DNA of 64,000 nucleotides from Linanthus parryae (lineage: Eukaryota; Streptophyta; Magnoliopsida; Ericales; Polemoniaceae), in assembly GCA_023055425.1 (NCBI GenBank), contig JALGPY010000002.1, positions 135,304,427 to 135,368,426 of the forward strand, given 5' to 3'. Under the pieces are notes generated by a model. That model saw only the letters and a program-made list of their open reading frames with translations. It searched no databases and was not told where the DNA came from. Each line of letters opens with the position of its first letter. Within the stretch, counting starts at the first letter, position 1. The translations under genes and the position numbers were made by a program. This document shows, piece by piece, positions 34,001-44,606 of this stretch.

Positions 34001-35305
34001 TCGCCGTTGGCTAGTAGGCAAGTGCGGTGAACCCTCAGGTAATCACTTGAACGATATGCATGAACTGGACTTAGCAACTCAAAACATAATCATGACTGGT
34101 TTCTTCGCGCCCCAGGTCACGCTCATCTTAAAGACATGCTTAATGAAAACTCATTAATAGGGCAAGGTTCCACGTCCTTAGCGTACGACGAGGATATGGC
34201 AATCCCACCTTCGCGTGGAGGTGCTTGCTCTTAGCTTAGCAAAGATAATAAAATATCATACGATACAAGTTACCTCATACTATCGCATTTTGTATCGCAG
34301 GCAATGCTGATGAACCCATGTTGGAGCAAAGGGGTCAACCTTCTGCGTCCTATGTCCCGGTTCTGAGTCCTCATACCGAGAAGCCCGTCACAGCTGCTGA
34401 ATATGCAGGAGAGCCTTTTGAGGACATCATCGAACTTTCTGATGATGCCGAGGCTGACACTGTGCTAATGGATGAATATGTCCATGCTGGTGCTGAGGAA
34501 ATAAGAACAAGTGTTGTTGATGCTATCGCATCTGAAAGTGTCCCTCGCCAAGCAACTTCGGCTGCCACTGCGCCTCCAGCGATGACTGAGTCGGCGGCAC
34601 CTCTTCCTGCGTGGAGCTTTTGGGGCTCGCAGGTCGGGTCTGCAATCGGACCAGGTGCGGCTTATACTCTTCCCCCCAACTATGAGGAGTTAGAGCTCGC
34701 AGCTGATAAAAGGGCTATGGAACGAGTACAGTCTTCAACCACCCCAGCAATGCGCATTCCTTCTCTTCGTGAGATCCTTGAAGAAACTGGTAAGTCATGG
34801 TTTGCTGTTTGCATTTCACATTATTCATTTGCGATTTTGATAGTATAACTTGGCTTCGACATTGCTTTAGGTTTGAAGCAAGCCGCTGTGGACTGGCTAG
34901 TTCGGATGCGCCTCACCTACCCCCAGTCATTTGCGAGATCTCTGGAGATAGGGCCCTTTGACAGGAGGCTGTTTCTTTCCGAAGACATCTGTATTTTGGA
35001 GCAGCTGTCCGCGGCCACACCTGCGACCATTTCTCCTCAGAGTGCTGAATTGCTTTTTGGCATGTGCCAAAATTCTCGCCAAAGTTCAAGGCAGGCTGGG
35101 CTTTAAGTTTCTTGTCAAAAGAGTTACCCTGATTCGCGCAGCCGTAACTTTGAAACGCGGCCATCAAAACCTCGCAGCTGAGAAGCAGAAGGTAGAGCAG
35201 CAAAAGCAAAAGGTTGAAGAGGCTATGAAGCTCTATCGTGAGATGAATGCCAAATGCGAGCAATTGAAGCAGGAAGTGGAGCAGGTGGAAAATCTGAGCC
35301 GTTAG
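31052..35305 (+). pseudogene. Plant-mobile-domain gene carried antisense in the Tat element
   Basis: ATG at 31052 begins MAKTKGTRSTKEDEE. The N-terminal 600 residues resemble the plant mobile domain (aminotransferase-like; MAIN/MAIL family), with THTFHFAEFEAAPTLEDVHM near 31505 as the best marker. Four GT-AG introns join in frame: 32933-33010 (phase 0), 33495-33570, 33922-34300 and 34790-34870 (all phase 1). Later exons encode a Lys/Arg region that could be a nuclear signal, an acidic Glu-rich region, and a C-terminal coiled coil near 35150-35300. Total coding length is about 1,210 codons. Two lesions are seen: TGA at 31880-31882 in frame, and a one-base frameshift between about 34985 and 35100. 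In plants PMD proteins act in nuclear gene silencing and genome stability and occur in several transposon families. Alternative: the reading through intron 3 (33922-34157) may be an alternative exon. Confidence 0.75.
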
Positions 35306-35366
35306 TTCACCCCCCATGACTCCTTGATCAAGGGTTTACTTTGATTTTTGAATTTGAAAAGTAGCA

Positions 35367-35372
35367 AATAAA
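35367..35372 (+). terminator. Polyadenylation signal AATAAA after the antisense gene
   Basis: AATAAA lies 62 bp after the TAG stop at 35303-35305, followed by a T-rich stretch at 35410-35424. It fits the 3' end of the plant-mobile-domain gene. Confidence 0.55.
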
Positions 35373-35498
35373 TAGCTGAAACATTATTGTAATGTTCCTA
35401 GGGTTTCTCCCCCTTTTTTTTTTTAAAAACAAAAGAATCGAAGTGCCCGTTTTGCCCTTTCCGGGATTTGCTAGAATATCTCTGTGCATATCAATTTA

Positions 35499-36560
35499 TG
35501 ACGTCAGCAATTGATATTCTTCCTTGATTTTTGCGCTAATTTCTCATTAGATAAGCACGCTTTCCTTGGGAAGTCCATCCGAATCATGACCATCCGTCAT
35601 TAATTAGGATACGCAACTGAATCGTCGTAGCCATTAGTAGGGTAATTGATTGTTACCGCTTTTCAAGGCGTAAGTGATTGATCCTTACCATCTTTTCAAA
35701 TTCTGCTGACTCATCTTGGCAACTGAAGAGTCTCCACAAGGTCTATATAAACCGTGCCTTTTGCCATTTGGGTTCTTCATCCCAAAAATGTGCTTTGCCG
35801 TGAGTCCTTACGATTGCTGGCTTCAACGCTTGTTTTTCGTTGATTCATGGCAACTCCAAGTTTTGAAACCTGAGTTTGCGCTTTGTGCTATAGAAATAGC
35901 TTCCAAGATCCACTTCATAAGGCTTATTGATCTTTATAACCATCATAAAGAAGATGGAGATAATACCTCATGTTTGTTTGAAGAATTTTCTTCGTCTATT
36001 ATGTTTGCAGGTCATGTTTCCGGCCGCCTCCCAGTGAGGTGCAGCGCCGTACTGACCTTGCTACCGACTCGTAATGAACGGTGGGATTCTCCTCCAGCAT
36101 GCCCGGAGGAGAATTTCTTGCCTCCTCGTTCTTGAACTCAGGGTGGCAAGCCAATGCGCTTGTCTATTTGGACAAGGAGCCCAGTACCCGGGGAATGACT
36201 GCTCCCCTGTTTTGCACGACTGCATACGCCGGAACAGGTGGTTCCTCTGGTACATATCTTGATCAGACAGAGGCCTTGTCAGATCCTAGGGTCTTGGACG
36301 TGGCGTCACCCAGATCTTGCTGCTAGGGACGTAGCGAATGGCGAGCTGATCTCTTTGCAGGAGCGTCCTACTTCCTACAGATCTTTGGCCGCAGATCTGT
36401 GTATCACATAGCTGGTGTTAAGACCGATAGGTTCATCCTTTTTCAGTTAGGATTCCCCCGATGTGTAACTTCTCGCTTGTAAGTTACTTTTTAAATACAT
36501 TGTAAGCCATGTTGGCTGCGTCGTTAGATTTGAGCTTTTTCGCTTGTAGGCTGCTATCTA
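35499..36560 (+). other. Possible second antisense transcription unit
   Basis: A second TGACGTCA at 35499-35506 and the TATA box CTATATAAAC near 35742-35751 precede a 139-codon frame (35716-36135). From the ATG at 35788 it would give MCFAVSPYDCWLQRLFF and more. GCAG near 36008-36011 could be a splice acceptor. An overlapping frame at 36096-36326 contains NSGWQANALVYLDKEPS and looks protein-like. Text near 36470-36520 resembles a 3' untranslated end. I recognise no domain in either frame, so coding status is open. Confidence 0.35.
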
Positions 36561-36599
36561 GACAGATAAATTTCAAGTGCTTTTGACTCATAATGATAA

Positions 36600-37385
36600 A
36601 TTGCTTTGTATGATTTGCTGTTTTGTTACAACAAATTACAATTTCGCATGCGTATTGGCAAATTTCGCCTTTTGTAGTGCTATATACACACTTTGTATTT
36701 GCTATCTGCCGTATAGATTTGCAGATATGTTCTTAGATCGTTCGAGATCGTGCTCGTGCAGCTTTGCTATCTTGGCAGATAGGCTTGTGATTTTCTCCAG
36801 ATTATAGTGCAGGTGCTATCACATCAGATAGGCCTTTGTAGATCACTTAAGATCATTTTGCATAATATTGCTCTCACAATAGATAGACTTAAGAACGATT
36901 TTTAAATCGCATTTGTATAGCGCTGCTATAGCGGCAGATAGGCTTGAAAGATCATTTAAGATCATGTTCGCATAGGCTGCTATCGTGACAGATAGGCTTA
37001 AAAGATCGATTTAGATCATTTTCGCATGAGCTGCTATCGTGGCAGATAGGCTTAGAAGATCGATTAAGATCATTTTCGCATGTGCTGCTATCGTGGCAGA
37101 TAGGCTTAGAAGATCGATTAAGATCATTTTCGCATGTGCTGCTATCGTGGCAGATAGGCTTAGAAGATCAATTAAGATCATTTTTGCATGAGCTGCTATC
37201 GTGGCAGATAGGCTTAGAAGATCAATTAAGATCGCATTTTTGCATGAGCTGCTATCATGGCAGATAGGCTTAGAAGATCAATTAAGATCGCATTTGCATA
37301 GGCTGCTACCGTGACAGATAGGCTTAGAAGATCATTTAAGATCGCATTTGCACATGTTGCTATCGCGGCGGATAGCCTATTGCTA
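36600..37385. repeat. 54-bp tandem repeat array in the Tat 3' region
   Basis: Units containing GCTATCGTGGCAGATAGGCTT are spaced exactly 54 bp at 37031, 37085 and 37139, with slightly longer or diverged units on both sides. About twelve units are recognisable from roughly 36700. The unit has the short inverted words GCTATC and GATAGC-like. Tandem repeats between pol and 3' LTR are typical of Tat/Ogre elements. Confidence 0.9.
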
Positions 37386-37586
37386 ACAGTAATAATAAAC
37401 TAAATGAAGCAATATAAGAAAATAGAAGTATGAAGTTCTTCTCATTTGGGAGAAGCCTTTTATTATAGTACTCTCATATGGGAGAGATGAGATTACAATT
37501 CCCTCATATGGGAGAGAAGATTGTGCAAATCATAGCTATACAGGGCATAAGGAAACGTTGTAATGAAACGCATAAAATGAGAGAAG
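37386..37586. other. Tat region between tandem array and integrase
   Basis: Two hundred bases with three copies of a CTCATWTGGGAGA word near 37440-37515. No gene seen. Confidence 0.6.
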
Positions 37587-39022
37587 TCAAGGATAGTACT
37601 TCTTAATCCAACGCATGTTGACTGAGCTTGGGGTTGAGGTCATTCCGTGCAACCTCCGTATGCTGCAGTAGCCACTGTCAAAGACTTCTGTGACTTCAAA
37701 GGGCCCTTCCCAATTGGCTGCGAACTTCGGGTGAGCCGCCTCTCGCATGCAATGGTCAGACGCGCGCAAGACCAAATCTCCAACTGCGAAATCTCTCCGT
37801 TGGACTGTTTTATTGCACGCACGAGCAATCCTTTCTTGATACCGTTTGTTGGTCCTTTTAGCTTGTTCTCGCTTTTCCTCCAGCAAGACTAAGTCATGAT
37901 CGCGTTGATTGTCGTACAATGCGTGGAAGGCCAATCTTGCCGAATTAACTTTCACCTCCGCAGGTACCACAGCCTCAGCCCCATAGCAGAGGAGGAATGG
38001 TGAGACCCCTGTGGGTGTCCTTGGAGAAGTCCGGTAAGCCCACAGGGCTATGCTTAGAGAATCAGCCCACTTCTTGTGGTCATCTGCGACCATCTTGCTC
38101 AAGATCCTCACCAGTGTCTAGTTGGTCGCTTCTGCTTGCCCATTCCCCTTCGGGTAGTAGGGGGTGGAGCATATCTGCCTGATGTTGTATTGTGCTAGCT
38201 TTGTAGCCACCTGGCGATTAACAAAAGGAGTACCATTATCTGAAAGGATGGTGTTGGGAATTCCGAACCTGCATATGATGTTTTCTTGGATGAAATGGAC
38301 CACAGCTAACGCATTTGCCGTCTTCAGTGGTATCGCCTCCACCCATTTGGTGAACAGCTCAGTCGCGGTGAGAATGAAATGATTCCCATGCGAAGTTGGT
38401 CGGATGGGACCAATGAAATCCAGCGCCCATGTGTGAAATGGCCATGGCGTTCCCAATGCATGTAGATCTACACAGGAGCGCGCACTAGATTTCCCTTAAA
38501 TTGACACTCCTGGCAACGTCGTACTTTGGTGCGGCAATCAGCCTCCATCGTGGGCCAGAAATATCCAATTGAGAGGAGTTGCCTGCGTAATTTCGCACCT
38601 CCCTGGTGTTCCACCTGATGAGAAAGGTCCATGACTTCTTGTGCTTCCCTGCTGTCTAGACATCGCAGCAAGTTGCCCTCATGGCCTCTTCGCCAAAGCA
38701 GGTTTTCTTGTACCACGTATCGGGATGCTTTCCTCCTCAATTTCTCAGTTTATTTTCTCAATTCGGGTACGGTGCCCTGGGTGAGAAAATCAAAGAGTGG
38801 TTTCCTCCAATCCGCATCATCATCGGTTAGAGCGATGAGTAAAGAATCCTTGATCAGTGCGCAACTCTCGCACTTTCCCTGTATTAGTGCTGCGGCTGTT
38901 GACATGTCTGGCCAGTGAATGCCATATCTCTGAGCCTTCCGATAGATTGAAACTTCGCTTTCTCCGCAAGCATGTTGGTGAATCTTCTCTAACAGCAGCT
39001 GTCCCTCTTGCTCGGAGACGCA
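37587..39022 (-). pseudogene. Tat integrase
   Basis: The minus-strand pol frame continues past a TGA at 39023-39025. It has EKIHQHACG, then a stop near 38748, then the zinc-binding domain (HQVEHQGGAKLRRQLL, RRCQECQFKG) and a stop at 38468. The core has WALDFIGPI with the first Asp near 38420, LSDNGTPFVN with the second Asp near 38225, and YYPKGNGQAEATN with the Glu near 38130. A TAG at 38118-38120 comes next, then RTSPRTPTGVSPFLLCYGAEAVVP, GDLVLRASD and the C-terminal GPFEVTEVFDSG. All three catalytic residues survive. At least three in-frame stops, several one C-to-T step from Gln or Arg, prevent translation. Confidence 0.88.
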
Positions 39023-41194
39023 TCACATAAGTATTCCGCCAGGGCCCTTGTAGTAAAGGGTGTTGTCATGTATGCAATACCCCTTTGTGAGTGCCCAGCT
39101 CTCGCTGCTTGTGCCTTCTGCGATGGCTCGTAAGATTGCCTTTCTCCAGTCCGCATCGTCCATATGTTCATCGTCGCACGCGTCTTCTGTTAACGCTGAC
39201 GATGTTCGCACTTCGATCGAGATTCTCGCGGGACATTTGTCTGTACTAACCTTGGATCCCAAGGTGGCCAAAGCGTCTGCATGCCTGTTGTCCGCTCGGG
39301 CCTTGTGCTCGTACCTAACGTTGCAGAATTGCTGCACCAGCTTTTGTACCAAAGTCCGGTAGGACAGAAGATTTATCTCCTTCAAACCGTACTCGCCCGA
39401 GGCTTGCTTGACAATTAGCTTGGAGTCCCCCATGACCGTCAGATTGCTTACTTCCAAAGCTTTCGCTGCACGAAGTCCCGCTATGAGAGCTTCATATTCT
39501 GCCTCGTTGTTGGTGACTGCGAAGTCAAGTTTTGCGGACATCTGTATGACCTCCCCATCTGGCTTGGTCAAGACTATCCCATTGCCTCCACATTTCCTTG
39601 TTGACGAACCGTCGAAATGGAGCGTCCAATAGGGTACATCGACTGCATAGATTTCAGGTCCCTCGAATTCTTCTTCGATCACGGGCTCGTGACTGTTATC
39701 GGGGAACTGTGCCAGCAGATCCGCCACCGCCTGCGACTTGATCGCTCGCGGTCGCACGCATGTAATATCGTATTGAGAGATGGTCATATACCATTTCGCC
39801 AATCTTCCCCCAGGAGTGGTGTGAGTCAGAAGATATCGTATGGGATCACTTTTTGTAACCACCACCACTTTGTGCGATGCAAAGTAGTGTCTCAACTTCT
39901 CTATTACGAAGAATAGGGCAAGGCAATGACGCTCATTGTCTGTGTACCTTGATTCGGCGGGCTGCACGATGCGAGCGATGTAGTAGATGGGCCTTTCTTG
40001 GCCCTCGTACTCCTGAGCCAAGAGTGCTCCTATGGACTTCCTTGTTGATGTCAGATACAGCAGAAGTGGTGATCCTAATTGAGGTGCGATCATTATTTTT
40101 GAAGACATCAGCAGCTCCTTTATTTTCCCGAACGCAGCTTCGTGCTCCGGAGTCCAGCTGTATACGGCATCTTTCTTGAGAAGAGTACTAAAACAGCAGG
40201 TGATTTTGGCAATCGCTGGGATGAATCTTCGCAGATACGACAGCTTTCCCAAAAATGTCTTCAAGGTACTTTGGTTATGGGGCGGCGTCATGCCAGTGAT
40301 GGCTGATACTTTCGCAGGATCAGGCTCGATTCCTTGGCGATGCACTACGCATCCCAAGAACTTCCCTGATGTTACCCCGAATGCGCACTTCATGGGATTC
40401 ATCTTCAGTTGAAAGCGTCTGCATCTATTGAACACTTTCCGTAAATCCGCCAAGTGATCTGCCTCCTGCTTGGATTTAACCTCCAGGTCGTCCACATAAA
40501 ATTCCACTTCCTTGTGCATCATGTCGTGGAACTGGGCCATCATGTCCCGCTGATAAGTTGCACCCGCGTTTTTGAGACCGAACGGCATCACCGTGTAGTT
40601 GAATACCCCCACTGGAGTGATAAATGCGGTTTTCCGCGCATCTTCAGGGTCCATCTTGATCTGGTTGTACCCGCTGAAGCCGTCCATAAAACTGAACATG
40701 CGATGACCCGCTGTCGAATCAATAAGCAGATCAATGTTGGGGAGCGGAAAATCGTCCTTCGGGCAGAAACGATTGAGATCCCGGAAATCCACGCAGATGC
40801 GAAGCTGTCCGTTCTTCTTTACCACTGGCACAATGTTGGCCAGCCATGTGGGATGATGATTCGACTCTATGAACTTGGCATCCAGGAGTTTGACAATCTC
40901 CTGTTTGATCTTCACGTTAAGCTCCGGCCTGAAGCTTCTTGTGCTCTGCTTTACCGGCTTAGACCCCGGAATGATGTCTAAACGGTGCATAGTGATACTT
41001 GTGTCCAGACCGGGCATCTCATCATACTCCCATGCGAACACATCCTTGTATTCAGTTAGGAGCTGTAGCAGTCCTTTCTCCTCTTCCTTGTGAGGTCCGC
41101 ACTTAGAAAGACTGGCCTTCTCTTTTCTTCGTTCGGGCTTAGGAACACCTCCTTTATCTCTTGCTTTTGCGGTCTGGGTTTGTCTTCCATGCAT
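39023..41194 (-). CDS. pol: Tat reverse transcriptase and two RNase H domains
   Basis: A continuous 723-residue frame. RT motifs run from about residue 90: GQLRICVDFRDLNRFCPKDD, DGFSGYNQIKMDPEDARKTA, MPFGLKNAGATYQRDMM, and the catalytic FYVDDLEVKSK with both Asp present. The connection region has LGKLSYLRRFIPAIAKIT. The first RNase H has ERPIYYIARIV and ESRYTDNERHCLALFFV. The second, archaeal-type RNase H has WTLHFDGSSTRKCGGN, NNEAEYEALIAGLRAAK, VMGDSKLIV and ADALATLGSK, with its acidic residues present. The dual RNase H is a hallmark of the Tat/Ogre lineage. It ends at a TGA that interrupts the path into integrase. This is the least damaged enzyme in the window. The first 60 codons (Lys-rich) may belong to the protease-RT linker. 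Confidence 0.9.
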   Translation of the reverse strand: MHGRQTQTAKARDKGGVPKPERRKEKASLSKCGPHKEEEKGLLQLLTEYKDVFAWEYDEMPGLDTSITMHRLDIIPGSKPVKQSTRSFRPELNVKIKQEIVKLLDAKFIESNHHPTWLANIVPVVKKNGQLRICVDFRDLNRFCPKDDFPLPNIDLLIDSTAGHRMFSFMDGFSGYNQIKMDPEDARKTAFITPVGVFNYTVMPFGLKNAGATYQRDMMAQFHDMMHKEVEFYVDDLEVKSKQEADHLADLRKVFNRCRRFQLKMNPMKCAFGVTSGKFLGCVVHRQGIEPDPAKVSAITGMTPPHNQSTLKTFLGKLSYLRRFIPAIAKITCCFSTLLKKDAVYSWTPEHEAAFGKIKELLMSSKIMIAPQLGSPLLLYLTSTRKSIGALLAQEYEGQERPIYYIARIVQPAESRYTDNERHCLALFFVIEKLRHYFASHKVVVVTKSDPIRYLLTHTTPGGRLAKWYMTISQYDITCVRPRAIKSQAVADLLAQFPDNSHEPVIEEEFEGPEIYAVDVPYWTLHFDGSSTRKCGGNGIVLTKPDGEVIQMSAKLDFAVTNNEAEYEALIAGLRAAKALEVSNLTVMGDSKLIVKQASGEYGLKEINLLSYRTLVQKLVQQFCNVRYEHKARADNRHADALATLGSKVSTDKCPARISIEVRTSSALTEDACDDEHMDDADWRKAILRAIAEGTSSESWALTKGYCIHDNTLYYKGPGGILM

Positions 41195-42768
41195 TCGGGT
41201 GCTTCCTTGAGCTTCTCATCTGGAGTGCTCTGCATTGGTTTTTCCGTTACCGCAACCTGCTCGATTTGGTTGATTTGCTCAGGGATATCCCCATGCCCGC
41301 GTGAGGACATCCCCGCGCACCTTCATATGCGATAGCACTTCTTCCCGTTGGCATAGAAACTCTCTATCTCTTTGCCTTCGGGGTCATGCTTTGCTATTCT
41401 CTTCAGAGTATACACGTTCTTTCGCTGGTAAGCGATCCGCGGCGCCTCTTCCCGTGTGGGCGGCTTTTCCTTGGCATCCTCCCTTGTCACCATCACTCCC
41501 GCAGGTGACTGATCCTTGATATCATCCCATAGGGGTAAAGGAGTAGGGTTGAATGGTCCCGGTGTTTGCTCGTCCGCCATCTCGGTGAACCACACTGCCT
41601 CGCTAAGATGTGCTTCATCCATGTTGAATGGATTCGTTGAAGCCGGTATCTCGACTATTCTATCGTTCCAAATAGCTTTCATGACTTGGTGAGCTGTTGA
41701 AGGGACCGCGTCAAAGCGATGAATCCAGGCTCGACCTATGATCATGTGATACGTTGTGTTCGCATCTATGACATAGAACTTTGATGAGCACTTGATTTTG
41801 CCGATCTGGACGCCCAGGCGAATCCATCCTATCGTCATTCTGGAGTCGCTTCAAAATCCCATCAGCGGAGATGGACGCCTGACAATCTTGTACTCAGGGA
41901 TCCCTGCTAGCTTCAGTGTGTGGAGCGAAACGACGTTAACCGCTGCTCCTCCGTCGACGATCGCTCTTTTGAACTCGACGCCATTGACGATGGCTGTCAC
42001 ATACAGAGGCCTCTGGTGGCTCGCATCTGTCTTTTTGTCGCTGGCAGAAAAGGTCATAATCTTTTCTGTAGAGCGAGACGCCCTGATGACTTTCCCATTG
42101 GAGACTACGAGGTCCTCTTCGTAGTCTTCTGCTATCCTTAAGAGCGCTTTTGTCATCTCCATCCGGCATTTCTCTGAGAAGTTCATCTCGTCAAAGAATC
42201 TGCTGAAGCCGTGCGGCCCCTTCATCCGGTCGGCACGTTCGTCCTCCGTGTCTACGCTGTAGTCCTCATCCTCATGGACTTCGGCAATGATGGGTAGGCC
42301 ATCCTCTGCGACCTCTTCCAGATCCACAATCGATATCATGGCGACCTCTTTACCTTTCGAGTCTTGCTCCGCATGGGCAGGAAGTGGATTGTTGCGCACA
42401 TCCTTCCTGTGATCGCTGACGATCAGCTCGCCATTCTTCATCTTTTGGCTGAATACAATCCTGAGCTTCTTACAGTCCGCTGTGGGATGCATGACCTTGC
42501 CGTGGTACTCGCACCACTTCGGGTCTCTCACCATCTCCTTGGAGGGTGCCCTCTCGAGTGGCGGTAGGACGCCGTCCTTGCGCCACTGCCTGCAGAGGTC
42601 GCTTGCTTCTTCCACCGAACATGGCAGAGGTGGTGCGTCGAAGTTCACAATATTCGCCTGCTTCTGGGGTGAAACTGTATTGACTTCAGCTTCGCGTCCC
42701 CTCTTATAGCTGAATCTCCCGATCTTGAAAGTAGTACCGCTCGAGGATCGCTCCGGAGCGTTTTTCTT
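41195..42768 (-). pseudogene. Tat nucleocapsid knuckle and protease
   Basis: The frame 42648-41851 has the Tat-type zinc-binding segment CEYHGKVMHPTADCKKLR near 42490. It ends with the protease active site AIVDGGAAVNVVSLHTL near 41930-41970, where DGG takes the place of DSG. The frame 41838-41323 continues with YHMIIGRAWIHRFDAVPS. A stop at 42766-42768 separates this from gag, and a break near 41845 splits the protease. The frame at 41310-41056 is the start of the linker into RT. Spacing and order fit one gag-pol polyprotein broken by a few lesions. Confidence 0.85.
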
Positions 42769-43935
42769 TTACTGCCTCTCCACTATAGGCTCGATGTTCT
42801 TCGTGCATTCGATTAGTTTTGAAAACGTGGGCGTTTGCAGGTTGATGAGCATACCTTTGTATTCATCTCGCATGCAGTGCAGGCATATCTCTACGAGCCG
42901 ACTTTCGAGCATCGGATCTTTGCATTCCAAGGACTTCGCCCTGAACTTCTTGATGAAAGTTATCCCGTCCTCCTCGCGCTTCTGATACATCCGCGAGAGG
43001 TGGATCATTGTCACCTTTTCTTCCATCTGGAAGAATTTGGTGTAGAACTTTTGGACCATGTCATCCCAGGTCTTCACAGATCCGGCCTCCAACGTCCTGT
43101 ACCACTTGTACGCTACGTTCCCCAAGGATTTTGGGAATTCTCGCATCAGCAGTTTGGGATCGGCTCCATATGGCCCCATGACATCGATGAAACGCATGAC
43201 ATGTTCATGAGCGTTTCCATTGACATCTTCGAACTTGTCCCATTTAGGTGCCTTGTACCCCACCGGGTTAGGCATGAGATAGATCTCTCGCGGGATAGGT
43301 GGATCGTTGTCTAGCTTCGGGATGATGGTATCCGCGAATGATTGGTGAGCCAGAATAGTGTCCATGCGCTTCTGCAGGGACGTCATACATTCTGGAATGT
43401 TTCCCTCAGTAACAGGAGGAGGAGTTGCCGCAGGCGGAGGCGACACGTATGCCGCCGGAGGATTGGGGACATATTGGCCGTTCGCATTGCCCCAGATTGC
43501 CATTGGAGGAGGCAAGGGATACTGCGAAGCCGGGTTAGGTACCAGAGCCGTAGGCTGAGGAGTATGAGCAGTGAGAGGCAACATTTGAGCTGTTGACCCT
43601 TGAATTGAAGGTAGCTGCGTAGTCGTCGGTGGAGTCTGCAGATTAGGGTTGGGAGGTGTGGTTGACACTCCCAGTCCTTGAGCGGTAGGGGCTCCTCCTC
43701 CCTGAGAAACGGCGGTGGCTAGTGCTAGGTTTGGCGCAAGAGTCCCCAGGACAGCCATGATCCGTTATAACTGCGCAGATTGAGCTTTGAGAGCCTTCGC
43801 CTGACTCTGGATGGTAGCGTCCAAGGTCTCTAGCGTCGGGGCTTCACCGGTGGCCGTAGGAGTGCGGCGGGGCTCCTCTCCTGAGGCGGCTTCGGTGGAA
43901 GGCGATCTGTTACTGACATCATCCTCCTGAGACAT
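42769..43935 (-). pseudogene. gag: Tat gag
   Basis: The ATG at 43935 (MSQEDDVSNRSPST) opens the frame 38 bp downstream of the LTR. A TAA near 43763-43765, one C-to-T change from CAA, interrupts it. The frame resumes at MAVLGTLAPN. A Pro-rich stretch (43480-43700) is followed by the capsid domain with ILAHQSFADTIIPKL, EHVMRFIDVMGPYGADPKLL, REFPKSLGNVAYKWYRTLE and FYTKFFQMEEKVTMIHLS, then the stop at 42769. The order and motifs are those of Tat-lineage gag. Only the early stop and the 3' stop break it. Confidence 0.9.
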
Positions 43936-43956
43936 GGTTGCTTTTGATGGTAAGTT

Positions 43957-43972
43957 CACGTCGGGTTCACCA
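43957..43972 (-). other. Tat primer-binding site
   Basis: On the minus strand TGGTGAACCCGACGTG starts three bases after the 5' LTR. It would pair with a tRNA ending in CACGUCGGGUUCACCA. The CCA end supports a true primer site. Which tRNA it is (Arg is reported for Ogre) I could not confirm. Confidence 0.7.
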
Positions 43973-43975
43973 AAA

Positions 43976-44601
43976 TGTGCACAAGAGATTCCGGCGGGGA
44001 GAACTCCGTGTACACCGTAAGTAGAGGATCGGAGATAGCACAGGAAGAGTTGGGTTGTGTGTAGGGAGAGAGTAAGGCAGTAGTAATGTCTGAGAGAGAG
44101 ACAGAGATTTGGCAGAGCTTCCGCGTATGGCTAGTGTGTTCTCCTCTGTATGGAAAGGTTAACGTCCTATATATAACGGAGAATGTGACCGTTGTAGTGT
44201 GGTTAATGCGCCCATTAATGGCGGCTTAATTAGCTTAACCACAACGGCACGTTCGTCCTCATATATAGGGACCGTTACAGCACGTTATGCGCGAATACCG
44301 GAACCATTATGGGGTTGACCGGGTTTGACCGGATTGACCGGGTTTATGGAGCTCGTGCCATAAATCTCTCAAAGCAGTTACTAAAGGTCGCGTGCGGGCT
44401 TGGCTCGCACGCGACAGGACTTACTCTAGCCTCCAAACCACTAAGTCCCTACAAGTCCCGTGCAGTGGTATGCGAGGGCCCTGTCTCGCAGCCCTACATG
44501 GATCAGCGCGACTGGTGATCCAGTGTGTGTGGAGCACAATATGGTGTGCTGGATTGTTGCCATGTGGCCAAGATCTGTCAGCTCAGAGAGCACTATCTAC
44601 A
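43976..44601 (-). repeat. Tat 5' LTR (626 bp)
   Basis: Pairs with 29679-30305. A TATATATA box at 44168-44175 serves the minus strand and would start the element transcript. The LTR contains CGCGTGCGGG...CTCGCACGCG near 44389-44414, a 10-bp-arm inverted repeat. Confidence 0.93.
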
Positions 44602-44606
44602 CTTCC

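Larger units (their letters stand above)
29679..44601 (-). mobile_element. Tat-lineage Ty3/gypsy element, 14.9 kb, with antisense gene
   Basis: LTRs at 29679-30305 and 43976-44601 begin TGTGCACAAG and end CTATCTACA (plus strand). They are flanked by CTTCC at 29674-29678 and 44602-44606. Gag, protease, RT and two RNase H domains followed by integrase lie on the minus strand at 37587-43935. Between integrase and 3' LTR lie a 54-bp tandem array and plus-strand genes. A second (archaeal-type) RNase H before integrase and a long 3' region with an antisense ORF are features of the Tat/Ogre lineage. The LTRs differ at about 16 of 627 bases by hand count, making this the youngest large element here. 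Confidence 0.92.

Noticed and set aside
40454..40981. 175-codon plus-strand frame within Tat pol
   Set aside because: Lies entirely opposite the continuous RT frame and has no recognisable domain.
42835..43314. 159-codon plus-strand frame over Tat gag
   Set aside because: Shadow of the gag frame on the other strand.
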